From Hyphomicrobiales bacterium (lineage in GTDB: Bacteria; Pseudomonadota; Alphaproteobacteria; Rhizobiales; Rhizobiaceae): 64,000 nucleotides of DNA. A program made the position numbers and the translations under genes. This document shows, piece after piece, positions 8,169-17,761 of this stretch. Numbering within the stretch: position 1 is the first letter of the stretch; every line of letters starts with the position of its first letter. The notes beneath the pieces are model-generated. The model did not search any database. It was not told the origin of the DNA and saw only the letters and a program-made list of their open reading frames with translations. The stretch spans positions 402,117 through 466,116 of the forward strand of contig UBNQ01000023.1 of the NCBI GenBank assembly GCA_900466875.1. The letters are read 5' to 3'.

Positions 8169-11100
8169 ATGGCTGAACAGGCAAGAACGGGCTCGGCAGA
8201 CGAAATCCTCGGCGAAAGCCCGCAATTCGTCCATCTGCGCCTGCATTCGGCCTATTCCCTGCTCGAAGGCGCCCTTCCGCTCAAGAAAGTCCTGGGCAAG
8301 GCGGTCGCGGACAATCAGCCCGCTATTGCCATCACCGATACGAACAATCTCTTCGTCGCGCTCGAATTCGCCCAGAAGGCGATCGGGGATGGTTTGCAGC
8401 CGATCATCGGCTGCCAGCTGTCGATCGACATGCAGGACCAGGAAGAGGATCGCCGCGGCAATCAGCTCGCCAAGCTGCCCGCCATCGTGCTTCTGGCCGC
8501 AACGGCTGAAGGCTATGAGCGGCTGGTCGATCTCGTCAGCCGGGCCTATCTCGGCGGCGAGGGGGTGAGCGAAACCCATATCTGCGCCTCTTGGCTGGAT
8601 GAGCTCGGCACCGCGGGCCTCATTGCCTTGACCGGCGCTGCAGCAGGTCCGGTGGACCGGGCGGTCAGGGAAGGGCATCCGAACCTTGCCGTGGAAAGGC
8701 TTAAGCGACTGAAGAGCCTCTTCGGCGATCGGCTCTATATCGAACTGCAGCGGCACGGTGCCTATGACCGGCGGCACGAACATCGCATGGTCGATCTCGC
8801 CTATGAACACGATGTTCCGCTGGTCGCGACCAACGAAGCTTTTTTCCCGACCAAAGCGGATTACGACGCCCATGATGCGCTGATGGCGGTCGCCCATGGC
8901 GCGATCGTTTCCGACGACAGCCGTTTTCGCCTCACGCCCGACCATTACCTCAAAAGCCGCGCCGAAATGGCCAAGCTTTTCGCCGATCTGCCGGAAGCGC
9001 TGGAAAACACCGTCGAGATAGCACACCGCTGCTCCTTCGTCCTGAAGACACGCAATCCCATCCTGCCGCGCTTCACCGGCGTCAGCGATCATCCGGAAGA
9101 AGACGAGCGCAAGGAAGCGGCAGAGCTGCGCCGCCAGGCCGTCGAAGGCCTCGATCATCGTCTTGCGGAACTCGGCATGAGTGCCGGCTTTACCGAGAAG
9201 GACTATCGCGAGCGTCTGGATTTCGAACTCGGCGTCATCGAGAAGATGAAGTTTCCCGGCTACTTCCTGATCGTTGCCGACTTCATCAAATGGGCCAAGC
9301 AGCAGAATATCCCGGTCGGTCCCGGCCGCGGTTCAGGCGCGGGCTCGCTGGTCGCCTACGCGCTGACCATCACCGACGTCGATCCGTTGCGCTTCTCGCT
9401 TCTGTTCGAACGCTTTCTCAATCCCGACCGCGTGTCGATGCCCGACTTCGACATCGACTTCTGCCAGGATCGCCGCGAAGAGGTGATCCGCTACGTGCAG
9501 CGCAAATACGGTCGCGAGCAGGTGGCGCAGATCATCACCTTCGGTTCGCTGCAGGCCCGTGCGGCTCTGCGCGACGTCGGCCGTGTGCTCGAAATGCCCT
9601 ATGGCCAGGTCGACCGCATCTGCAAGCTGGTGCCGAACAACCCGGCCAACCCGACGCCGCTCTCCAAGGCGATCGAGGAAGAGCCGAAATTCCAGGAAGA
9701 GGTCGACAAGGAGCCGGTCGTCGGCCGCCTGCTCGATATCGCCCAGAAGATCGAGGGCCTTTACCGCCACGCTTCGACCCACGCCGCCGGCATCGTCATC
9801 GGCGACCGTCCGCTGTCAAAGCTGGTGCCGATGTACCGCGATCCGCGCTCCGACATGCCGGTCACCCAGTTCAACATGAAATGGGTGGAACAGGCCGGTC
9901 TGGTCAAATTCGACTTCCTTGGACTGAAGACGCTGACCGTGTTGAAAACGGCCGTGGATTTCTGCCGCAAGCGCGACATCCATGTCGATCTGGCAAAGAT
10001 CCCGCTCGACGACACGCTGACCTATGAAATGCTGTCGCGCGGCGAAACGGTCGGCGTGTTCCAGGTGGAAAGTGCCGGCATGCGCAAGGCGCTGATCGGC
10101 ATGAAGCCGGACTGTATCGAGGACATCATTGCGCTTGTGGCGCTTTATCGTCCCGGTCCGATGGAAAACATTCCGACCTACAACGCCCGCAAGCACGGCG
10201 AGGAAGAGATCGAGTCCGTCCATCCGTCGATCGATTACCTGTTGAAGGAAACCCAGGGCGTTATCGTCTATCAGGAACAGGTCATGCAGATCGCCCAGGT
10301 CCTGTCGGGTTATTCGCTCGGCGAGGCCGACCTTCTGCGTCGCGCCATGGGTAAGAAGATCAAGGAGGAGATGGACAAGCAGAGCGAGCGTTTTGTCGAT
10401 GGCGCCATCAAGAACGGCGTCTCCAAGCCGCAGGCGAAGAACATCTTCGAGCTTCTGGCAAAATTCGCCAATTACGGCTTCAACAAGTCCCACGCCGCAG
10501 CCTACGCTATCGTCTCATATCAGACGGCCTATATGAAGGCGCATTACCCGGTCGAGTTTCTGGCCGCGACCATGACCTACGATATGGCCAACAGCGAAAA
10601 GCTCAACGATTTTCGCGAGGATGCCGGTCGCCTCGGCATCAAGGTCATTCCGCCGTCGGTCCAGACCTCCTTCCGCCATTTCGAAACCGGCGAGGCGAAG
10701 ATCTATTATGCGCTCGCCGCCATCAAGGGCGTCGGTGAATCCGCAGTCGAGCACATCACGGAAGTCCGTGGCGAAAAACCCTTTGCCGGGATCGAGGATT
10801 TCTGCATGCGGGTCGATCCGAAGCAGATCAACCGCCGCGTTCTGGAAAGTCTGATTTCCGCCGGTGCCTTCGATTGCTTCGGCCATGACCGCGCCCAGCT
10901 GATTGCAGGCCTCGATCGCGTGATCGGTTACGCCCAGCGCGCTCAGGAAGAAAAGATCTCCGGCCAGTCCGATTTCTTCGGCTCGTCGGCAAGTTCGGGT
11001 CCCGAAAAGCTCATTCTCCCGACATTCAATCCCTGGATGCCGTCGGAAATGCTGATGCGCGAATATCAGGTTCTCGGTTTCTATCTGTCGGCCCATCCGC

Positions 11101-11663
11101 TCGATACCTACAAGGATGTCCTGTCGAAACTTCGCGTGCAGACCTTTGCCGATTTCTCCGCCGCCGTTCGCCAGGGCGCGACCGCGGGGCGTCTGGCCGG
11201 CACGGTGACCGGCCGCCAGGAGCGCAAGACCAAGACCGGCAACAAGATGGGCATCATCACGTTTTCGGATTCCTCCGGCCAGTTCGAGGCCGTGCTGTTT
11301 TCCGAGGCTCTCGCGCAATATCGTGATCTTCTCGAACCCGGCAGGTCACTGGTCATCACGGTCCAAGCGGACGAGCGGCCGGAAGGCATCGGCCTGCGCA
11401 TCCAGACCGCCCAGTCGCTCGAAGAACAGTCGATCCGCATGCAGAAGGCGCTGCGCGTCTTCGTCCGTGATGCCGGCCCTTTGAAAACGGTTGCCAATCA
11501 TCTGAACATGCGCGGTGAAGGCCTCGTCTATTTCATCGTCATCAAGGAGGATGGCCGTCGCGAGATCGAGGTGGAACTGACGCAGAGATATCGCCTCTCG
11601 CCGGAAATGGCCGCAGCGCTGAAGGCGGCGCCCGGTGTTCTGGATGTCGAACTCGTCCAGTAG
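8169..11663 (+). CDS. dnaE: DNA polymerase III alpha subunit
   Basis: The 1164-residue replicative polymerase catalytic subunit. The N-terminal PHP domain begins at FVHLRLHSAYSLLEG. The palm contains GPGRGSGAGSLVAY (about 383) and the catalytic MPDFDIDF (about 424-431, three aspartates). Fingers carry YQEQVMQIAQVLSGYS and RRAMGKK, and a helix-hairpin-helix region is near 800-900. A C-terminal OB fold (GTVTGRQERKTKTGNKMG, about 1010) ends the protein. As in other type-1 DnaE proteins, the PHP motif looks non-catalytic, so proofreading would come from a separate epsilon subunit. ATG 8169 (MAEQARTGSADEI) is the rhizobial start; the frame extends to 8115 without homologous residues. The stop codon is embedded in an inverted repeat that likely ends transcription. 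Confidence 0.97.
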   Translation: MAEQARTGSADEILGESPQFVHLRLHSAYSLLEGALPLKKVLGKAVADNQPAIAITDTNNLFVALEFAQKAIGDGLQPIIGCQLSIDMQDQEEDRRGNQLAKLPAIVLLAATAEGYERLVDLVSRAYLGGEGVSETHICASWLDELGTAGLIALTGAAAGPVDRAVREGHPNLAVERLKRLKSLFGDRLYIELQRHGAYDRRHEHRMVDLAYEHDVPLVATNEAFFPTKADYDAHDALMAVAHGAIVSDDSRFRLTPDHYLKSRAEMAKLFADLPEALENTVEIAHRCSFVLKTRNPILPRFTGVSDHPEEDERKEAAELRRQAVEGLDHRLAELGMSAGFTEKDYRERLDFELGVIEKMKFPGYFLIVADFIKWAKQQNIPVGPGRGSGAGSLVAYALTITDVDPLRFSLLFERFLNPDRVSMPDFDIDFCQDRREEVIRYVQRKYGREQVAQIITFGSLQARAALRDVGRVLEMPYGQVDRICKLVPNNPANPTPLSKAIEEEPKFQEEVDKEPVVGRLLDIAQKIEGLYRHASTHAAGIVIGDRPLSKLVPMYRDPRSDMPVTQFNMKWVEQAGLVKFDFLGLKTLTVLKTAVDFCRKRDIHVDLAKIPLDDTLTYEMLSRGETVGVFQVESAGMRKALIGMKPDCIEDIIALVALYRPGPMENIPTYNARKHGEEEIESVHPSIDYLLKETQGVIVYQEQVMQIAQVLSGYSLGEADLLRRAMGKKIKEEMDKQSERFVDGAIKNGVSKPQAKNIFELLAKFANYGFNKSHAAAYAIVSYQTAYMKAHYPVEFLAATMTYDMANSEKLNDFREDAGRLGIKVIPPSVQTSFRHFETGEAKIYYALAAIKGVGESAVEHITEVRGEKPFAGIEDFCMRVDPKQINRRVLESLISAGAFDCFGHDRAQLIAGLDRVIGYAQRAQEEKISGQSDFFGSSASSGPEKLILPTFNPWMPSEMLMREYQVLGFYLSAHPLDTYKDVLSKLRVQTFADFSAAVRQGATAGRLAGTVTGRQERKTKTGNKMGIITFSDSSGQFEAVLFSEALAQYRDLLEPGRSLVITVQADERPEGIGLRIQTAQSLEEQSIRMQKALRVFVRDAGPLKTVANHLNMRGEGLVYFIVIKEDGRREIEVELTQRYRLSPEMAAALKAAPGVLDVELVQ

Positions 11664-11712
11664 CGTAATTCCGGCAAACGCTGTAACCGGTTTTATGTTT
11701 GGAACTACGCTA
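11661..11712. repeat. Palindromic element at the dnaE stop, copy 3 of the intergenic family
   Basis: TAGCGTAATTCC (11661-11672) pairs with GGAACTACGCTA (11701-11712). The centre, AAACGCTGTAACCGGTTTTATG, shares the AA..GTAACCGGTTT core of the other copies. It includes the dnaE TAG and reaches the last codon of the converging diguanylate cyclase gene, so it probably serves as a bidirectional terminator. Confidence 0.6.
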
Positions 11713-12894
11713 GATGCGCGTTCCTCCGCGATGGTCATGCTTGTCGGAATGAGAAGTACCGGCGAGCTTCACCTGGTTCCTGCCTGCGTTTTTGGCTGTG
11801 TAAAGCGCCAGATCGGCCTGCCGATAGGCCTCCTGCAATCCATCGGTGGTGGTCAGCGAAGACACGCCAAAACTCGCCGTGACGCTCAGATTGTCCGGCA
11901 GGCCGGGCAGGGTCATTGTCGCGCCACGCAGGGCCTGCGCAAACAATAACGCGGTCCCGACCTCCGTATCCGGCAAGAAGATTGCAAACTCCTCACCGCC
12001 AATGCGGCCGAGCGCTGCCCTCTTCGGCGCGCTGTCATTCATCAGCTGCCCGAAAGCCTGGATCACCAAGTCTCCGACATGATGCCCATAGGTGTCGTTG
12101 ATGCGCTTGAAATGATCGAGGTCGCACAGGATGACCGCGTGTTGCCCGTTAGGCGCTTCACCCAGAAGCGATTGGACCTGCCGGTCGAAGCCGCGCCTGT
12201 TGGCAAGTGCCGACAGCGTATCCTTCTCCGATTCGCTACGCTGGTCCGCCATGATCTCGAGCACCAGCGCCGCCAGCAGGGTCAGTCCGACGGCCACGAC
12301 GAGGATCGCCGTGGCGCTTTGCGAAATCAGCGCATAGTTCGTGTGGATGTAGTCTCGGGCGACAGAACCTGCTCCCACAAGAACGGCAAGCCCCGCCTTG
12401 GCGAGGAAATGCAGGCCGGTAAACAGCATCAGCATGCCGAGAAAGCGGTCGATCGCCTGACGTCCGCGCGACGAGAGCACGACGAAGGCGCTGTCGAGAA
12501 GGACGACGGCAAACGGGCTCTGGTAGGAAAAGGCCTGCACCGGCGTCCCGCGCGGCAGATCGTAGATCACATAGCACAGGATGATGCTTGCGCCGACGAA
12601 GAAGACGGCGATCCGCTTGTCGAGCCGGCGACCGTAAAGATGTCCGATTCCGACCCGCAGAAGCATCATGCCGATCAGAACGGTAGCGAAAGCGCCGATC
12701 GCCCAGACTTTGGGTGCCGCTGTATAGGCGATCAAAAGTTCGCATAACGCTGAGAGCGATGCGACGCCAAATCCGGCGGCCAGCCACAAGGCCGCCCGGC
12801 GTGATCGGCTGCGGGTGGCAACGACGGCAAAAACCGCGCTGAAGCATACCGCAATGACGAAATTCACGCCCAGGAAAAAAGCTACACCGTTCAT
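11710..12894 (-). CDS. Membrane-bound diguanylate cyclase (GGDEF)
   Basis: A 394-residue protein with about six or seven transmembrane helices in residues 1-215 (helix from FAVVLL.. onward, last one AILVVAVGLTLLAALVLEI). A complete GGDEF domain follows: ALANRRGFD, ILCDLDHFKRINDTYGHHVGD, and the active-site loop GGEEF at about 299-303. It should make cyclic di-GMP from GTP at the cytoplasmic face. The allosteric I-site RxxD expected just before the loop is absent (PKRAALGRI precedes GGEEF), so product inhibition is not expected. ATG 12894 is preferred; a TTG one codon earlier is possible. It converges on dnaE. Confidence 0.9.
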   Translation of the reverse strand: MNGVAFFLGVNFVIAVCFSAVFAVVATRSRSRRAALWLAAGFGVASLSALCELLIAYTAAPKVWAIGAFATVLIGMMLLRVGIGHLYGRRLDKRIAVFFVGASIILCYVIYDLPRGTPVQAFSYQSPFAVVLLDSAFVVLSSRGRQAIDRFLGMLMLFTGLHFLAKAGLAVLVGAGSVARDYIHTNYALISQSATAILVVAVGLTLLAALVLEIMADQRSESEKDTLSALANRRGFDRQVQSLLGEAPNGQHAVILCDLDHFKRINDTYGHHVGDLVIQAFGQLMNDSAPKRAALGRIGGEEFAIFLPDTEVGTALLFAQALRGATMTLPGLPDNLSVTASFGVSSLTTTDGLQEAYRQADLALYTAKNAGRNQVKLAGTSHSDKHDHRGGTRI

Positions 12895-13416
12895 CAATCC
12901 ATCGCTGCAATCAGGGCGGCAGAGGCCGGAAACTGGTCCGCGCCGTGTCCTGGACAGAAAAAAAGCAGATATCGTCTGATGCTTATAGAGGTCGCCGAAG
13001 CGCGATCAACTGGCAGATATGCCATTGCACGTCCCAGGCGTCTGGCAAGGAGAGCGTCGGGGCGGCGCAATCGCGCCCGTTGTCGGTGCTTGGCACGCGA
13101 TCCGTCCTCCCCGGAGGACGGTCATGGAAGAAAAACAACACATAACCGTCCAGCACTGATGGAAGCGTCATCCATGGGGGACACGGATCTCGGGGGTACT
13201 TCCATGCCGCTCAAGTAGAAATCGAACGTGGTCGCAATGTGGCGTGGTAGCGCCTTTGTCCTTCGACTTTCGTCTAGGCCATGTTTTGGGATGGTGGAAA
13301 AGAAAGAGGCAGGCAGATGGCGTCTGCTGGCCAGGAGGAAGTCGTACCGCAATTTGTTGTGCTGCGATACGATCTTTTCAAGGCCGGAATGAATGTCCGG
13401 TTTCCCCTTTTATCAA
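12895..13416. other. Intergenic region, nothing recognisable
   Basis: About 520 bases between two minus-strand genes. No frame has family resemblance, RBS plus start, or normal codon use; no tRNA, terminator with T-tract or riboswitch is visible. It should contain the diguanylate cyclase promoter and the 3' trailer of the L,D-transpeptidase mRNA. Confidence 0.5.
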
Positions 13417-14748
13417 TCAATACAGACCGATACCGCCAATATATGATTCTCTTTTCAAACGACGGGCGGGCTTTTGCTCGCTCTGGCTGAGACCTGCCTG
13501 TGCGATATTCGCCTGCGAACGGGTGAGGGTGACAAAGTCGGTGCCCTTGCCGGTCTCCGGGCCGAGCCCTTGATCGGTGATGGTGAGCGAGGTACCGTTC
13601 GCCATCAACTCCCCGATCCGTTCGCGAACATTCTTGGGGATGTCGAGCCGGTCGAGCGCCACAGCCGCGGCATTCGGCAGGCTGGCATCTGCAGGCTTGT
13701 CGATGCCGAGCTGCTTCATCTCGTCCTCGGTCATCTCGTTTTTCAGCGTGACCGCATGCCATTCGGCCGTTTCGGCATTGCGCTCGAGATGGTCGGCGGT
13801 GAAGAAATGCGTGCCGAGCGCCTGTTCCGGGTCCTTGATGCCGACGGGTGCTTCGAACAGTGGCTCGAAATTGCGGCGCACGAGGATCTGGCCTGCCGGC
13901 GGCTCGTTCTCTCCTGCCGATTGATAGAGTGCAGCGAGGAATTCCTTGCCGATCAGCGCGCCACCTGCCGGAAGGTCTTTCCAGCGCTTGTAGGCCGCGA
14001 TCGCCTCGCGCGTCATTGGACCTGCTATGCCATCCGCAACGCCGGCGTCGAAACCGAGATCGGTCAGATGGGTCTGGACATCGAGCATCGTTTCGCGCGC
14101 ACCGCGGCGATGAATGAGGATGCGCAAAGGCGCCGCATCTTCGGGAACGACGGCCTGCAGCGAGCCCGTCGGCATGGGATCCGTGCCGGCCATGGCGACG
14201 TCATAGGACCCGTCGGCGGCTTTCTTCATTGCGGTCGGGCGCAGATCGGCATTCGGGAACAGCGGCTCGGATGGCAGGCGCTTGAGCGGCATGAAGAGGT
14301 TGGCGTTCTCGACCTTGACCGGCTTTACCGGAGCATCGGAGATCACCACATGCACGCCGCGTTCCGTCATGTCGTAGATCGCCTTGGCGGTTCCCGTGGG
14401 AATGCGCACGCAGCCGTGCGACGCCGGATAGTTCGGCACGTTGCCTTCGTGAAGCGCGATTCCCGACCATGTCAGACGCTGCATGAAGGGCATCGGTGCG
14501 TTCGAATAGATGTTCGATTCGTGATACTTGCGCTTCTCCAGGATGGAGAAGATGCCGCTCGGCGTCGTGTGGCCGGCCTTGCCCGTCGAGACCTTCGAGG
14601 TCTTCACGACGGTCTCGCCGTCATAGACTGTCATCGACTGCTGATCTTTCGAAACGATGATCTGGAGTGTTGCTGTGTCGGCAAAAGCGGACAGAGAGAG
14701 AATGGTCCCGGACAGGAGTCCGAGGCTGAACAAAACGCCACGCAACAT
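13417..14748 (-). CDS. L,D-transpeptidase with peptidoglycan-binding domain
   Basis: A 443-residue exported YkuD-family enzyme. Residues 1-23 form a signal peptide (LFSLGLLSGTILSLSAFA). The catalytic domain (about 27-137) carries IALHEG with His100 and the nucleophile motif SHGCVR with Cys113. A PG_binding_1-like domain is near 230-265 (VQTHLTDLGFDAGVADGIAGP). The last 170 residues are of unknown fold. YkuD enzymes make 3-3 cross-links in murein or attach proteins to it in the periplasm; Rhizobiales are rich in them and use them for polar growth. The catalytic domain preceding the binding domain, plus the long tail, is characteristic of a rhizobial subgroup. It stands alone, 138 bases downstream of dinB on the same strand. 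Confidence 0.9.
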   Translation of the reverse strand: MLRGVLFSLGLLSGTILSLSAFADTATLQIIVSKDQQSMTVYDGETVVKTSKVSTGKAGHTTPSGIFSILEKRKYHESNIYSNAPMPFMQRLTWSGIALHEGNVPNYPASHGCVRIPTGTAKAIYDMTERGVHVVISDAPVKPVKVENANLFMPLKRLPSEPLFPNADLRPTAMKKAADGSYDVAMAGTDPMPTGSLQAVVPEDAAPLRILIHRRGARETMLDVQTHLTDLGFDAGVADGIAGPMTREAIAAYKRWKDLPAGGALIGKEFLAALYQSAGENEPPAGQILVRRNFEPLFEAPVGIKDPEQALGTHFFTADHLERNAETAEWHAVTLKNEMTEDEMKQLGIDKPADASLPNAAAVALDRLDIPKNVRERIGELMANGTSLTITDQGLGPETGKGTDFVTLTRSQANIAQAGLSQSEQKPARRLKRESYIGGIGLY

Positions 14749-14886
14749 GAAGACCTCTTACGCATTACAATCGTCGTCAATTTAGCGTGTTAAACTTAAT
14801 GAAAATTTTCTGAAAAGTGGCGGGATCGTGTCAATTCATCACGTTCGTGCGATTTTGCGACAAATTCCGGATGCGCTTGGGACGGC

Positions 14887-16173
14887 TTAACGGCGCTTGT
14901 CGCCAAACGTATATCCGGTCTCGACGGCTGCCTTGCCGAACTTGTTGCGAAGCTTGTCCATGGCCGCTTCCGCCGCCGCCCGGCGGCCTGCCTGCTGGTC
15001 GACGAGATCCGGTGGATCGGCAAGCGTGGGATCGCAAAGATCGGTCACGCCGATACCCAGCAGGCGGAATTTCGTGCCGTCCGTTTCCTTTTCCATCAGC
15101 GACAGGCCGGTGCGGAAAATCCGGTCGGCGAGCTGGGTTGGGTCTTCCAGCCGTTTGTTGCGTGTCCGGCTCTTGAAGTCGGCCGTCTTCATCTTCAGCA
15201 CGACGGTATGCCCGGCGATTTCGTGTTTTTTCAGCCGCGCAGAGACTTTTTCAGACAAGCGGCGCAGAACCGGCACGAGCTCGTCGTGGCGGGAAATGTC
15301 GTCGAAGAAGGTTGTTTCGGCCGAAACGCTCTTTGCCGCGTCGTTCAAATGCACTTCGCGCTCGTCCATGCCGCGCGCCAGTCGATAGAGGCGCTGCCCC
15401 ATCGAGCCGTAACGGCGCATCAGGTCGCCTTCCTCCATCTGCTGCAACTGCCCGATCGTGCGGATGCCGTCGGCCTCCAGCGTCGCATTGAAGGCCTTGC
15501 CGACGCCCCAGATGGTGGTGACCGGGCGCGGCGCCAGAAAATCCTTCGCCTCGGCCTCGCCGATGACGGAAAAGCCGCGCGGTTTCTGCAGGTCTGAGGC
15601 GACCTTGGCGAGGAACTTGCAATAGGACAGGCCGACGGAGATCGAGATCCCAAGCTCACTTTCCACCCGCCGTGCAAACCTGGCAAGGATCCGCGCCGGC
15701 GGATCCCGGTGCAGGCGTTCGGTGCCTGCAAGCTCCAGAAACGCCTCGTCGATCGATAGAGGCTGGACGAGGGGGGTGAGCTCCATCATCATCCGCCGCA
15801 CCTGCCGGCCGACGCCCGCATATTTTTCCATATCGGGGCGGATCACCACGGCATTTGGGCAAAGTTCAAGCGCCTTGAACATCGGCATCGCCGATCTGAC
15901 GCCATTGATGCGCGCGATATAGCAGGCCGTGGAGACAACCCCGCGCTTGCCGCCGCCGATGATGACCGGCTTGTCGGCAAGCTCCGGATTGTCCCGTTTT
16001 TCGATGGTGGCATAAAAGGCGTCGCAATCGATATGCGCCAGCGTCAGATCATAGAGCTCGCGATGATAAAGAAGCCGCGGCGATCCGCAGGCGCGGCAAC
16101 GGCGCGTCTCCGCCTTCTGCTCGGCAAGGCAGTCGCGACAGAAACCGGTTATTGCGTCGGCAGAAGGTGTCAT
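14887..16173 (-). CDS. dinB: DNA polymerase IV with N-terminal zinc ribbon
   Basis: A 428-residue Y-family translesion polymerase. The catalytic acids are Asp49 in [15 protein letters not shown] and Asp142-Glu143 in SIDEAFLEL. The thumb and little finger follow, with [15 protein letters not shown] as a helix-hairpin-helix. An N-terminal zinc ribbon, Cys12/15/26/29 (FCRDC and [10 protein letters not shown]), is an addition seen in rhizobial DinB proteins. ATG 16173 is chosen because a perfect LexA box (16179-16193) lies just upstream; starting earlier at 16224 would put the operator inside the gene. It should be induced by DNA damage and copy past lesions at the cost of fidelity. No beta-clamp motif was verified at the C-terminus. 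Confidence 0.95.
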   Translation of the reverse strand: MTPSADAITGFCRDCLAEQKAETRRCRACGSPRLLYHRELYDLTLAHIDCDAFYATIEKRDNPELADKPVIIGGGKRGVVSTACYIARINGVRSAMPMFKALELCPNAVVIRPDMEKYAGVGRQVRRMMMELTPLVQPLSIDEAFLELAGTERLHRDPPARILARFARRVESELGISISVGLSYCKFLAKVASDLQKPRGFSVIGEAEAKDFLAPRPVTTIWGVGKAFNATLEADGIRTIGQLQQMEEGDLMRRYGSMGQRLYRLARGMDEREVHLNDAAKSVSAETTFFDDISRHDELVPVLRRLSEKVSARLKKHEIAGHTVVLKMKTADFKSRTRNKRLEDPTQLADRIFRTGLSLMEKETDGTKFRLLGIGVTDLCDPTLADPPDLVDQQAGRRAAAEAAMDKLRNKFGKAAVETGYTFGDKRR

Positions 16174-16178
16174 GTCAG

Positions 16179-16193
16179 GAACAAAGGTTGAAC
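16179..16193 (-). promoter_or_regulatory. LexA (SOS) box of dinB
   Basis: GAACAAAGGTTGAAC is an exact match to the alphaproteobacterial LexA consensus GAAC-N7-GAAC. It ends only 5 bases before the dinB ATG, so there is no room for a normal ribosome-binding site; the transcript may be nearly leaderless. Confidence 0.85.
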
Positions 16194-16291
16194 ATCTGCA
16201 CGATAGGCCGCAATCGGGCGCCACTCAAGGGCGGACAGGCCCGTCCACATGCATTTGTTCTTGCCAGGCGCCTGCTGAGCTTGGCGTCGGA

Positions 16292-16933
16292 TTAGCGGCC
16301 GATATGCGCACGGATGAGATCATCCGCGTGTGACCAGTCCATTGCCCGGGCTATACCGTCGTCTGGCCTCGGTGCCAGAAGATGCAGCGGCGAATCCGGC
16401 ATCATGTGTAGCACCAGGCAGTTTTCAACATGATCCCGCACCGAGTGGAGGTTATGGGCCATGTCGTCGATGAAGACGGATGGCAGGGTGCGTTCGCCGT
16501 GGATGCGCCGCATCACCGGGCCTTTCGGTTCCTCTGTTGCCACAAGCGGAAAATCGAAGCCAAGGCGGTCGAGCAGCCGACGCCGTGGTTCGCTGTAGCG
16601 CGGCGGCATGGCGGTGAGAAACAGAACATCCGCTTCAGCGCCAAGTGCATTGAGCGTATCAAGCGCCAGATCGAAAGGCGCCTGCCATTCTTCCTGTTGC
16701 TCGAAAAAGGAGCCGATCAGCTGCTTGACGGCCACGTCGTCGATAGCAACTTCGGTTCCGACCGAGACGATATTGCCGGTCAGCCGGAATGAACGCGGCA
16801 GAAGTTCAAGTCCATCCTTCTTCAGGTAGGTCTCGAAGGGGGCGAAAAACTGCAGCACAACGTCGTCCACATCGCAGACAATGAGCGGTCGGTCCTTGAG
16901 GCTGACATGCGAAAGATCGAGGATTTCGCTCAT
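16292..16933 (-). CDS. HAD-superfamily hydrolase-like protein
   Basis: A 213-residue protein with haloacid dehalogenase motifs: motif I VCDVDDVV (Asp21, Asp23), motif II LFLTAMPP, and motif IV VFIDDMAHN. A helical cap insertion lies between I and II (about 30-95). The substrate is unknown; phosphatase activity is likely from the DxD nucleophile pair. It starts one base after the stop of the DUF3572 gene on the same strand, so the two are translationally coupled. Confidence 0.75.
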   Translation of the reverse strand: MSEILDLSHVSLKDRPLIVCDVDDVVLQFFAPFETYLKKDGLELLPRSFRLTGNIVSVGTEVAIDDVAVKQLIGSFFEQQEEWQAPFDLALDTLNALGAEADVLFLTAMPPRYSEPRRRLLDRLGFDFPLVATEEPKGPVMRRIHGERTLPSVFIDDMAHNLHSVRDHVENCLVLHMMPDSPLHLLAPRPDDGIARAMDWSHADDLIRAHIGR

Positions 16934-16934
16934 C

Positions 16935-17243
16935 TCAATAGTCTCCGGGTCCGAAATAGGGTCCGGAATAATGATGCTGCGCAGCGACGACCGTCTCCGG
17001 CTTTGTATTGGTGGCCTCGCAGAAAGCCAGCAGCGTCGGTTCGTGGCCCATGATGAAATCGATCATGCCGGCCAGGAAGCCTGGATCCGAGATGGCGGAC
17101 CTTATCTGGTCGGGTGCCACGCCCGACAGCGCTAGGAAGCGCTGCAGCATGTCCGGCTCGCCGGCCATCCATCCAAGCACGGCGGTAGCCGTCTCTTCCG
17201 CCTCGATGCGTTTGGCATCCTGTGCAGTCGTTTTTGCAGGCAT
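16935..17243 (-). CDS. DUF3572 family protein
   Basis: A 102-residue acidic, helical protein with the DUF3572 pattern: ETATAVLGWMAGEPDMLQRF, LSGVAPDQIRSA, GFLAGMIDFIMGHEPTLLAF. The family is restricted to alphaproteobacteria and has no known function. ATG 17243 (MPAKTTAQDAKR) is preferred over the upstream in-frame start at 17267; GAGG lies about 13 bases before it. It is the first gene of a two-gene unit with the HAD protein and is divergent from divK, 130 bases away. Confidence 0.8.
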   Translation of the reverse strand: MPAKTTAQDAKRIEAEETATAVLGWMAGEPDMLQRFLALSGVAPDQIRSAISDPGFLAGMIDFIMGHEPTLLAFCEATNTKPETVVAAQHHYSGPYFGPGDY

Positions 17244-17373
17244 TGTGCGGGAGTTACCTCTTCTCAACCAAATGGCCTTACCTTGATGAGACAGGGCTCA
17301 ATGGAATCGGCCATTTTGAAGCTTATATATAGAAAATACGCTTTTGAAGGCGCGATTTGAGGAATGGATCGCA

Positions 17374-17745
17374 ATGCCCAAACGGGTCATGATTGTCGAA
17401 GACAACGAGCTGAACATGAAGCTCTTCCGCGATCTGATCGAGGCGTCGGGCTATGAGACGATCCAGACCCGAAACGGCATGGAAGCGCTCGATCTCGCCC
17501 GCAAGCATCGTCCCGATCTTATCCTGATGGATATCCAGCTGCCTGAAGTTTCCGGTCTGGAAGTCACCAAGTGGCTGAAGGAAGACGACGAACTTCATGT
17601 TATCCCGGTCATCGCCGTTACGGCATTCGCGATGAAGGGAGACGAGGAACGCATCCGCCAGGGCGGTTGCGAAGCCTATGTCTCCAAGCCGATCTCGGTG
17701 CCGAAGTTTATCGAAACGATCAAGACTTATCTCGGCGACGCATGA
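17374..17745 (+). CDS. divK: Single-domain response regulator DivK
   Basis: A 123-residue receiver domain: acidic pocket VEDN (Glu9-Asp10), phospho-acceptor Asp53 in [10 protein letters not shown], Thr in AVTAFA, Lys in YVSKPI. In Caulobacter and rhizobia DivK relays the PleC/DivJ kinase-phosphatase balance to the DivL-CckA-CtrA pathway and so sets cell-cycle polarity. ATG 17374 with GAGGAA (17359-17364) gives the standard length. pleD follows after 16 bases, the arrangement conserved across the group, and it supports the assignment over any generic CheY-like protein. Confidence 0.95.
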   Translation: MPKRVMIVEDNELNMKLFRDLIEASGYETIQTRNGMEALDLARKHRPDLILMDIQLPEVSGLEVTKWLKEDDELHVIPVIAVTAFAMKGDEERIRQGGCEAYVSKPISVPKFIETIKTYLGDA

Positions 17746-17761
17746 TGCGGGGAGCACGGGC

